11,337 bases of DNA from an uncultured Clostridia bacterium (GTDB lineage: Bacteria > Bacillota > Clostridia > Christensenellales > Aristaeellaceae), in NCBI GenBank assembly GCA_934643535.1, contig CAKUCE010000077.1, positions 1 to 11,337 of the forward strand. Reading direction: 5' to 3'. How positions within the stretch are numbered: the stretch's first letter is position 1; each line of letters starts with the position of its first letter. The translations under genes were made by a program, and so were the position numbers. Positions 5,914 through 11,337 of this stretch are shown piece by piece. Below the pieces are notes generated by a model. The model did not search any database. It saw nothing but the letters and a program-made list of their open reading frames with translations, and was not told where the DNA came from.

Positions 5914-6811
5914 GGCGCAGCGCCTGGGCTACGCGGCCGTCGGCACGGCTGAGCAGCGCCCGGGCTTCATCGGCATTCTTTCCGCAAAGCAGCATCACAA
6001 TGGCCGTCTTGCAGTGATAATCGCAGCTTTCCAAGGCCTGAACGGCCTTTTCTTCGGACTCGCCTGTCGCTTCGCACACAATGGTGACGCAGCGGCGGAC
6101 GAGTTTTTCATTGGTGGGCTTCACATCCACCATCAAATTGCCGTATACCTTGCCCAGCCGGATCATCGCGCCGGTGGACAGCATGTTGGCGACCATCTTC
6201 TGGGCCGTGCCGCTCTTCATGCGGGTGGAGCCGGTAACGACCTCCGGCCCCGGCATGGGAGCGATGCCGATGTCCGCCGCTTCGTCCACCTGAGAGCCGG
6301 GGCAGCAGGTGACGCCGATGACCGGCGCGCCCAGCTTTTTGGCATACTCCATCGCGCCCAGCACATAGGGAGTACGGCCGCTGGCCGCCAGCCCGACCAG
6401 CACGTCGTTTTTCGAGAAGCCGATTTTCTTCAGGTCCTCCACGCCCAGCTCCCGATCGTCCTCCGCGCCTTCCACAGCCTTATAGATCGCTGGCATACCG
6501 CCTGCGATCAGACCCTGCACCATTTCCGGATCGGTGGAATAGGTGGGCGGGCATTCTACTGCGTCCAGAATGCCCAGACGGCCCGAGGTGCCGCAGCCAA
6601 CGTAAATGAGCCGTCCGCCCTCATGGAGCTTTTCGGCGATCACATCCACCGCTTTGGCGATCTGGGGGCAGACGGCTTCCACGGCCTCGGCCACCTTGTG
6701 ATCTTCGCTGTTGATAAGACGAACCATTTCCAGCGTGCTCAGCTCGTCGATATGAGTGGTGCGGGGATTGCGCTGCTCCGTTGCGATCTTCCGTAAATCT
6801 ACTGTTGCCAT
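5903..6811 (-). CDS. murQ: N-acetylmuramic acid 6-phosphate etherase
   Basis: MurQ is a cytoplasmic lyase/hydrolase that removes the lactyl ether of MurNAc-6-phosphate, giving GlcNAc-6-phosphate and D-lactate. The 302-residue protein is of standard length and consists of one SIS sugar-phosphate-binding domain plus a C-terminal helical region. It shows the N-terminal TEQRNPRTTHIDELSTLEMV, the phosphate loop VGCGTSGRLGILDAVECPPT (71-90, with E86 matching the known catalytic glutamate), EGAEDDRE (114-121, with a second conserved acidic residue at E117), LAASGRTPYV (141-150) and STRMKSGTAQKMVANMLST (195-213). The ATG at 6809-6811 is preceded by AGGAGA at seven bases. It is the last gene of the transporter operon, 32 bases after the second permease, which ties the importer to MurNAc metabolism. 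Its 3' end overlaps anmK by 11 bases with no visible terminator. Confidence 0.97.
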   Translation of the reverse strand: MATVDLRKIATEQRNPRTTHIDELSTLEMVRLINSEDHKVAEAVEAVCPQIAKAVDVIAEKLHEGGRLIYVGCGTSGRLGILDAVECPPTYSTDPEMVQGLIAGGMPAIYKAVEGAEDDRELGVEDLKKIGFSKNDVLVGLAASGRTPYVLGAMEYAKKLGAPVIGVTCCPGSQVDEAADIGIAPMPGPEVVTGSTRMKSGTAQKMVANMLSTGAMIRLGKVYGNLMVDVKPTNEKLVRRCVTIVCEATGESEEKAVQALESCDYHCKTAIVMLLCGKNADEARALLSRADGRVAQALRLKD

Positions 6812-6843
6812 CGCTTTTTCTCCTATTCTTGTTGAGTTTTTGG

Positions 6844-7713
6844 TCAGCCCTTGACCGCGCCGATGGTCACACCCTCAAGGAAATATTTCTGCAGGGCGAA
6901 AAACAGGATGAACATGGGCAGCGCGGACAGCGTCGCCCCGGCCATCATGGGCGCAAACAGGGTCTCATTGGCAAATTTGAAGGTTTTCAGGCCCACCTGA
7001 ATGGTGAACATGTAGTCCTTGCTGGTAACGAGGAAGGGCCAGAAGAAGGTATTCCACGTGGACATGAAGGTGTTGATGGCCATGACCGCCAGCACGGTCT
7101 TGGACAGGGGCATGACGATCTTCACGAAAATGCCGGGATGGCTGCAGCCGTCCAGCTTGGCGCTTTCCAGAAGGGGCGTGGGGATGGACGTGAAAAACTG
7201 CTTGGCCAGAAACACGTTGTAGGAGCTCACGATGCCCGGCAGGATCAACGCCGCATAGGTATTGGACATCTTGAACTGCTTCACCACCAGAATATACAGC
7301 GGCACCTGCGTCACCTGATAAGGGATCATCATGGCCACCAGAATCATACCAAAAAGCCATTTACTGCCCTTAAAAGGGATCTTGGCAAAGGCATAGCCCG
7401 CCATGGAGGCGAAGATCACGTTGCCGATCACCGTGCTGAGCGAAATGATGAAGCTGTTAAGGATCCAGCGTTTGGCGTACACATTGAAGTTGAAGAACGC
7501 CCGGTAGGAATCCAGCGACCAGCTGGAGGGAAAGATGGTGCGCATATTGCCCGCCGTGGCAATGGCCGGGCCGAAGGAGGAAGTAATCATATAGAAGATG
7601 GGGAACAGGGCCAGCGCGGCCAGAAAAATCAGGATCAGCGCGATCAGGGCGTTGCGCAGATGCTTTACCCAGGGATGATTTCGATGCTCGGAATACAGAC
7701 CCATGGCAGACAT
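6844..7713 (-). CDS. ABC sugar transporter permease, MalG/UgpE type
   Basis: This 289-residue protein is one of two membrane subunits of a CUT1-type carbohydrate importer. It has about six membrane segments, the first near residues 22-44. The cytoplasmic EAA loop that contacts the ATPase is at 183-202, reading ESAKLDGCSHPG followed by IFVKIVMPL. The C-terminus GVTIGAVKG is the characteristic ending of this permease class. The start at 7711-7713 is supported by AAAGGAGG nine bases upstream. It lies 18 bases after the first permease and 32 bases before murQ, so all are co-transcribed. The substrate cannot be read from the permease; the link to murQ suggests a MurNAc-containing or related amino sugar. 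Confidence 0.94.
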   Translation of the reverse strand: MSAMGLYSEHRNHPWVKHLRNALIALILIFLAALALFPIFYMITSSFGPAIATAGNMRTIFPSSWSLDSYRAFFNFNVYAKRWILNSFIISLSTVIGNVIFASMAGYAFAKIPFKGSKWLFGMILVAMMIPYQVTQVPLYILVVKQFKMSNTYAALILPGIVSSYNVFLAKQFFTSIPTPLLESAKLDGCSHPGIFVKIVMPLSKTVLAVMAINTFMSTWNTFFWPFLVTSKDYMFTIQVGLKTFKFANETLFAPMMAGATLSALPMFILFFALQKYFLEGVTIGAVKG

Positions 7714-7731
7714 GCTTTTCTTCCTCCTTTC

Positions 7732-8643
7732 TTAATATTCCACGTCCACGCCCATCATCTTGAACTGAGCCAGCGAGATGATGGCGATGACGATGGCAAG
7801 CAGGATCGCCTGTGCGCAGGCAAGGCCGTACTTGGAGTATTCGAACGCATTTTTGTAGATCAGAAGGCCGATCATGGTGGTGCTGTTGTCCGGGCCGCCG
7901 CCGGTCATCATGAAAGCGTTCATGAACACCTGGAAGGAGCCGATGACCCCCGTGACCAGCAGGAACAGCGTGGTGGGCTTGACCAGCGGGAACACGATAT
8001 AGCGCACCTTCTGCATGAAGGTGGCGCCGTCCAGCTCGGCCGCCTCGAAATAGCTGTTGTCAATGCCCAGCAGAGCCGCAATGTAGATGATGATGTTGCT
8101 TCCCTGACCGGACATCAGCGCCATGAACATCAGCGAGATCATGGACGTTTTGCTGGAGGAGAGCCAGTTCTGCGTGGGCAGGCGCAGGAAGGTAAAGACC
8201 TGATTCATCAGGCCGGTGGGGGAGGAATCGTAGATCCACAGCCAGACCACCGACAGCGCTACGCCGGAAGCAATGCCCGGCAGATAGTACATGGATTTGA
8301 AAACACTCTGGGTCTTTTTGGAAAAGGGCAGGATCATGATGGAGATGGCGAAGGCCATCAGCAGGCTCAAAGGCACGACGACCACCGTGTATTCCAGCGT
8401 GTTCAGCACCGTCTTATAAAAAAGCGAGCTGGAAAAGGTGTCCTGATAATTCTTCAGGCCGATGAATTCCGAGCCGAAGGGCTTATATTTGAGAAAGCTG
8501 GTTTCCACGGCGCTGATGACCGGGTAGAGCGTAAACACGCCGAAAGCGATCATGGCGATGAGGATAAACGCATATCCCCACAGATCGTCGTCGGTCAGGC
8601 GAAAACGGCGTCTGCTTTGGATGCCGGTTTGCGATTTCATCAT
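7732..8643 (-). CDS. ABC sugar transporter permease, MalF/UgpA type
   Basis: This 303-residue membrane subunit of the same CUT1-type importer has a cytoplasmic N-terminal tail rich in arginine, a first membrane helix near 22-45, and the EAA loop EAAELDGATFMQKVRYIVFP at 200-219. The segment MTGGGPDNSTT (246-256) between the last helices is typical of UgpA/LacF-like permeases. Two ATGs occur in tandem (8641-8643 and 8638-8640); the first lies six bases after GGAGG and is preferred. It follows the solute-binding protein after a 95-base gap that holds a very stable hairpin, and precedes the partner permease by 18 bases. Confidence 0.94.
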   Translation of the reverse strand: MMKSQTGIQSRRRFRLTDDDLWGYAFILIAMIAFGVFTLYPVISAVETSFLKYKPFGSEFIGLKNYQDTFSSSLFYKTVLNTLEYTVVVVPLSLLMAFAISIMILPFSKKTQSVFKSMYYLPGIASGVALSVVWLWIYDSSPTGLMNQVFTFLRLPTQNWLSSSKTSMISLMFMALMSGQGSNIIIYIAALLGIDNSYFEAAELDGATFMQKVRYIVFPLVKPTTLFLLVTGVIGSFQVFMNAFMMTGGGPDNSTTMIGLLIYKNAFEYSKYGLACAQAILLAIVIAIISLAQFKMMGVDVEY

Positions 8644-8689
8644 GGTGTGCCTCCAAACAGTTTAAAAGAATCCGATAAAATAAGAGAAT

Positions 8690-8715
8690 GCCCGCCCCGC
8701 CAAAGCGGGGCGGGC
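8690..8715 (-). terminator. Strong intra-operon hairpin after the binding-protein gene
   Basis: GCCCGCCCCGC (8690-8700) and GCGGGGCGGGC (8705-8715) form a perfect 11-bp, all-GC stem with a four-base loop. On the minus strand it begins 23 bases after the binding-protein stop and is followed by ATTCTCTTATTTTATC, a T-rich but interrupted run. This fits a leaky terminator or RNA-stabilising element that keeps binding-protein mRNA in excess over permease mRNA, as known from malE-malF and other importer operons. Confidence 0.75.
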
Positions 8716-8738
8716 TGTAGGTCCGTCAGGAAGAAAGA

Positions 8739-10091
8739 TTACAGCTGGCCGGAGACGCAGTTTTCAGCGCCGAACACATTCTGAGCTTCCTTCACGATGG
8801 CGTCGAACATATCCTGAGCAGTGGTCTCGCCCGCCAGCAGAGCCTGGAACTTGGGGATGATCACTTCGTCCATCAGGATCTTGGCATTGGCGCTCTGCTC
8901 GGAGGTGATACCGGCGGGAGGAGCCACAACCAGGCTGATAGCGCGGGCAGCGCTCTTCACATTGCCCTCGTCCAGTCCTTCGGGGGAGACATAAGCCTCA
9001 CGGCCGGACTTGCAGACGGGATCCAGCAGCAGGGTCTGGTCCACGGCGGCAGCGCGTTCGCCGGAGCAGAGGTAATCCAGGAACAGGCACACGTTCTTCA
9101 GGTGCTCGTCGTTGGTGTTGTTGTTGCGCAGGACGATCAGGCCGTCCACGGAGCCGAAGCAGGTCTCGGTCACGCCTTCCATGGTGGGAACGGGCAGGAA
9201 CGCATAGTTCACGGGGATGGAGTTTTCAACGGCGGTGCCGTCGTTGGCTTCCAGCGCCTTGTTGTTCTTGTTGATGTTGTTTTCGAACAGAGGCATGGCC
9301 TTGCCGAAGATCATGGCGTTGCCGGTCTGGCACATCACCATGCGCTGGCCCGCTTCCACGCCGTAGTTGGGCATGTAGCCGGACTTGGTCATGGTTTCGA
9401 CGGCTTCCAGCAGCTTGAGCATGTTGTCGGAAGTGTAGGCGTACTTCAGATCGCTGGTGAAGGAGTTGGTCAGGCCAGCGGCCACGCCGAAGATGCTCAG
9501 GAAATCACCGGCGGTCACGCCGCTGTTGGCGAACACGAAACCGAAGCAGTTCTCGGTGGTGCCGTTCTTGATGGCTTCCATGAACTCGTCATAGGTCCAG
9601 CCTTCGGTCTGCACCTTGGCCACGTCCACGCCGGCGGCTTCCAGCATGTCCTTGTTGGCGCCCAGCGCCTGAATGGTGATGTACAGCGGCAGGCCGTACA
9701 CATGGCCGCCCAGGCTCATGTAATCCAGAGCGTTCTGATCGTAGTCGGCCAGACGGTCCGCGTCCATGTACTGGTCGATTTCCACGCCCAGGTCCAGTTC
9801 CACGTAGGTGCCGATGGCGGAATAGCTGACCTCGGCGATGTCGGGAGCTTCGCCCCCATTGGCCATGGTGTTCAGCTTGCTGTTGTGATCATCCCAGGAA
9901 GTCTTGATGACTTCCACTTTGATTTCGGGATGTTCGGCCATGAAGTCGTTGGCCCAGGTATCAATGTCGTCCAGATAGGTGCCCGTTACCGGGGGAACCA
10001 TCACGGTGATGGTATCGGTCGCCTCTGCGAAAGCAGAGGTCATGCCCAGCAGCATCATGGCTGCCAGCAGAAGAGCCAGAAACTTTTTCAT
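8739..10091 (-). CDS. Extracellular sugar-binding protein of ABC importer (family 1)
   Basis: This 450-residue protein should capture the sugar outside the cell and deliver it to the two permeases encoded downstream. Residues 1-22 are a signal peptide: KK, then the hydrophobic core FLALLLAAMMLLGM, then SAFA before a probable signal peptidase I site (AFA|EA). No lipobox cysteine is present, which is unusual for a Gram-positive binding protein. The mature part has SBP_bac_1 features: a first beta strand DTITVMVPP, HPEIKVEVIKTSWDDHNSKL near 54-73, and GGEAPDIAEVSYSAIGTYVE near 79-98. The ATG at 10089-10091 follows GGAGGG by six bases. It is first in a four-gene operon ending with murQ, under a strong promoter with an operator-like palindrome. 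The ligand is unknown; a MurNAc-type sugar or muropeptide is inferred from context. Confidence 0.94.
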   Translation of the reverse strand: MKKFLALLLAAMMLLGMTSAFAEATDTITVMVPPVTGTYLDDIDTWANDFMAEHPEIKVEVIKTSWDDHNSKLNTMANGGEAPDIAEVSYSAIGTYVELDLGVEIDQYMDADRLADYDQNALDYMSLGGHVYGLPLYITIQALGANKDMLEAAGVDVAKVQTEGWTYDEFMEAIKNGTTENCFGFVFANSGVTAGDFLSIFGVAAGLTNSFTSDLKYAYTSDNMLKLLEAVETMTKSGYMPNYGVEAGQRMVMCQTGNAMIFGKAMPLFENNINKNNKALEANDGTAVENSIPVNYAFLPVPTMEGVTETCFGSVDGLIVLRNNNTNDEHLKNVCLFLDYLCSGERAAAVDQTLLLDPVCKSGREAYVSPEGLDEGNVKSAARAISLVVAPPAGITSEQSANAKILMDEVIIPKFQALLAGETTAQDMFDAIVKEAQNVFGAENCVSGQL

Positions 10092-10117
10092 GTTTTTCCC
10101 TCCAACGTTTCAGCTTT

Positions 10118-10132
10118 GTGGAAAAATTCCAC
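10118..10132. promoter_or_regulatory. Palindrome at the transporter operon start site (operator-like)
   Basis: GTGGAA (10118-10123) and TTCCAC (10127-10132) are a perfect 6-bp inverted repeat with a 3-base centre. It lies about 10 bases downstream of the -10 box, covering roughly +3 to +17 of the predicted transcript, a position where a repressor would block initiation. The same sequence is not seen at the anmK or trkA promoters. The cognate regulator is not in the window. Confidence 0.5.
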
Positions 10133-10141
10133 TGCGCCTAT

Positions 10142-10170
10142 ATTGTAACGCCTGCACAAACGCAAGTCAA
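10142..10170 (-). promoter_or_regulatory. Sigma-A-type promoter of the transporter-murQ operon
   Basis: On the minus strand TTGACT (complement of 10165-10170) and TACAAT (complement of 10142-10147) are each one mismatch from consensus and are separated by exactly 17 bases. This should be a strong promoter, with a leader of about 45 bases before the binding-protein ATG. It lies just downstream of the terminator of the preceding gene, so the operon has independent expression. Confidence 0.88.
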
Positions 10171-10189
10171 TCGAATTTTCCCTATTTCA

Positions 10190-10223
10190 CAAAAAAATGC
10201 TGTTGTCTGGCAGACAGCAGCAT
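10190..10223 (-). terminator. Intrinsic terminator of the carboxypeptidase gene
   Basis: On the minus strand an inverted repeat with 13-base arms (10197-10209 and 10211-10223; about 11 bp paired, including one G-T pair, and a five-base loop) is followed directly by seven T residues (complement of 10191-10197). It begins 51 bases after the carboxypeptidase stop codon. It separates that gene from the transporter operon. There is no matching T-run on the plus-strand side. Confidence 0.88.
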
Positions 10224-10274
10224 GAAAAAACGCGGGTTTCAGATAAGTTGTCTTACATCATTTCTATCAGAATT

Positions 10275-11337
10275 TCAGCGCCAGTTTGTCAGAATCCGAA
10301 GGAAACCTTCCACCAATCCGGGCATGCCCACGTCCTCGGCGGCCACGGCGGCCAGGCGGGCTACCACCCGTCCGCCCAGCTTCACCCGGATCAGCCCCAG
10401 CGCATCCCCGGCTTTCAGCGGCGCTTCCACCTCTTCGGGAAGCTCCACCTCCAGGCTGAGCTGCTTTTCCTGTCCCAGCTTCATCAGCATGCTCAGGCCC
10501 GAGCCTGCGGCGGCGTCCACCTCGTCCTGCATGCCCAGATGAACCTTCACCTGCTGCCCCAGCCGGTCGCCCTTCTGAAGAACCGTCACCCGTTTATAGC
10601 TGCTGAAGCCGTAATCCAGCATGGCCCGCGCTTCGTTGAAGCGCGTCTGGCTGGCGGACGCGCCCAGCACGATCGCGATCAGCCGCATGCCGTTTTTCTC
10701 CGCCGTACAGCTCAGGCAGTACTTGGAATCGTCCGCGCTGCCGGTCTTCAGACCGTCGCAGCCCTCGTAAAACCGTACCAGCCGGTTGGTGTTGGTCAGA
10801 TCCGTCACCCGGCCGCTGGGATGGGTCAGCGTGTCCATCCACACCGCGCCGTAGGAGAAATACTCCGGGTGAGTACACATTTCGCAGGAGAGCAGCGCCA
10901 CGTCCCGGGCGGTGGTATGCTGCCCCTGCACCGGCAGACCGGTGCAGTTGACGTATACGGTGTCCGTCATGCCCAGCTCCTGCGCCCGCTCGTTCATCCG
11001 GGCCACAAATTCCGTCTCCGTGCCCGCCAGATATTCGGCCAGCGCATAGGCGGAGTCGTTAGCGCTGGCGATGATCGTGGACTTGAGCAGTTCCTTCAGG
11101 GAATAGACCGCGCCCGCGTCCAGCAGCGCCTGACTGCCGATCTGTCCGGCAGCGGCCCTGCTGACCGTCACCTGATCCTCCAGCGTAATGTTTCCATCCT
11201 GCAGCGCCTCAAAGGTCAACAGCAGCGTCATCAGCTTGGTGACGCTGGCCACGGGCCGCTGCTCGTCCGCGTTCTTTTCGAAGATCACTGTGCCGGTCTC
11301 CGCCTCCACCAGCATGGCGGAAGGCGCGGTGATCTCC
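10275..11337 (-). CDS. D-Ala-D-Ala carboxypeptidase (DacA/DacF, peptidase S11), 5' end outside window
   Basis: This low-molecular-weight penicillin-binding protein trims the terminal D-alanine from peptidoglycan stem pentapeptides outside the membrane. The frame stays open to the right edge, and residues EITAPSA before the first internal Met (11313-11315) match the normal family sequence preceding 'MLVEAETG', so the N-terminus and its signal peptide lie beyond the window. All three catalytic motifs are present: SVTK (codons near 11235-11246), SAN (11058-11066) and KTG (10740-10748). After about codon 235 comes the beta-rich PBP5_C domain. The protein ends in GMPGLVEGFLRILTNWR, consistent with the C-terminal membrane-associating helix of the family. 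NCTGLP replaces the more usual NPxGL, a minor substitution. It has its own terminator. It is a cell-wall enzyme beside a wall-sugar salvage operon, but co-regulation is not shown. Confidence 0.95.
   Translation of the reverse strand, partial: EITAPSAMLVEAETGTVIFEKNADEQRPVASVTKLMTLLLTFEALQDGNITLEDQVTVSRAAAGQIGSQALLDAGAVYSLKELLKSTIIASANDSAYALAEYLAGTETEFVARMNERAQELGMTDTVYVNCTGLPVQGQHTTARDVALLSCEMCTHPEYFSYGAVWMDTLTHPSGRVTDLTNTNRLVRFYEGCDGLKTGSADDSKYCLSCTAEKNGMRLIAIVLGASASQTRFNEARAMLDYGFSSYKRVTVLQKGDRLGQQVKVHLGMQDEVDAAAGSGLSMLMKLGQEKQLSLEVELPEEVEAPLKAGDALGLIRVKLGGRVVARLAAVAAEDVGMPGLVEGFLRILTNWR

Noticed and set aside
6781..8784. A 667-codon plus-strand open frame antisense to murQ's start and both permease genes
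   Set aside because: Its translation is dominated by His, Gln, Asp, Gly and Arg with no recognisable domain. It is the complement frame of GC-rich permease codons. No ribosome binding site or promoter supports it, and the minus-strand genes have clear families.
9102..10148. A 348-codon plus-strand open frame antisense to the binding protein
   Set aside because: Repetitive His/Val/Gly composition, no Shine-Dalgarno, and it runs through the promoter of the binding-protein operon.
10092..10274. Possible riboswitch or small RNA in the 183-base gap before the transporter operon
   Set aside because: The gap is accounted for by a terminator, a promoter, a short palindrome and a leader of about 45 bases, which is too short for a known sugar or amino-sugar riboswitch.

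Overview
The window looks like a piece of a Gram-positive (Firmicutes/Clostridia-type) chromosome of fairly high GC content. The evidence is strong AAAGGAGG-type ribosome binding sites, sigma-A-like TTGACN-17-TAnANT promoters, a solute-binding-protein/two-permease ABC transporter with no ATPase of its own, and a BadF-family sugar kinase next to MurQ. A gut clostridial lineage is my guess from style and GC content, not a demonstrated assignment. Nearly all the DNA is ordinary, well-packed chromosomal coding sequence. I see no CRISPR array, phage, transposase, tRNA or rRNA.

Layout from left to right: (a) 1-181 is an unassigned edge carrying a perfect inverted repeat. (b) 182-3152 is a potassium-uptake operon on the minus strand: promoter, trkA, trkH (overlapping as ATGA), then an intrinsic terminator. 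(c) 3197-4614 is a minus-strand pair, a BadF/NagK-like amino-sugar kinase followed by an overlapping GNAT acetyltransferase. (d) 4645-5913 is anmK on the plus strand, divergent from the kinase, with a clear promoter embedded in nested inverted repeats. (e) 5903-10170 is a minus-strand transport operon: promoter with a palindrome at the start site, solute-binding protein, hairpin, two permeases, murQ. (f) 10190-11337 is a D-Ala-D-Ala carboxypeptidase, cut off by the right edge and closed by its own terminator.

The central theme (3197-10170) is cell-wall sugar salvage. The ABC importer would bring in a peptidoglycan-derived sugar. AnmK would convert 1,6-anhydro-MurNAc to MurNAc-6-phosphate. The BadF kinase could phosphorylate MurNAc and/or GlcNAc, and MurQ would cleave MurNAc-6-phosphate to GlcNAc-6-phosphate and D-lactate. 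The enzyme assignments of AnmK and MurQ rest on clear family motifs. The transporter substrate and the kinase substrate are inferred from gene neighbourhood. No NagA, NagB, NagZ, MurR-type regulator or PTS MurP is seen in the window.
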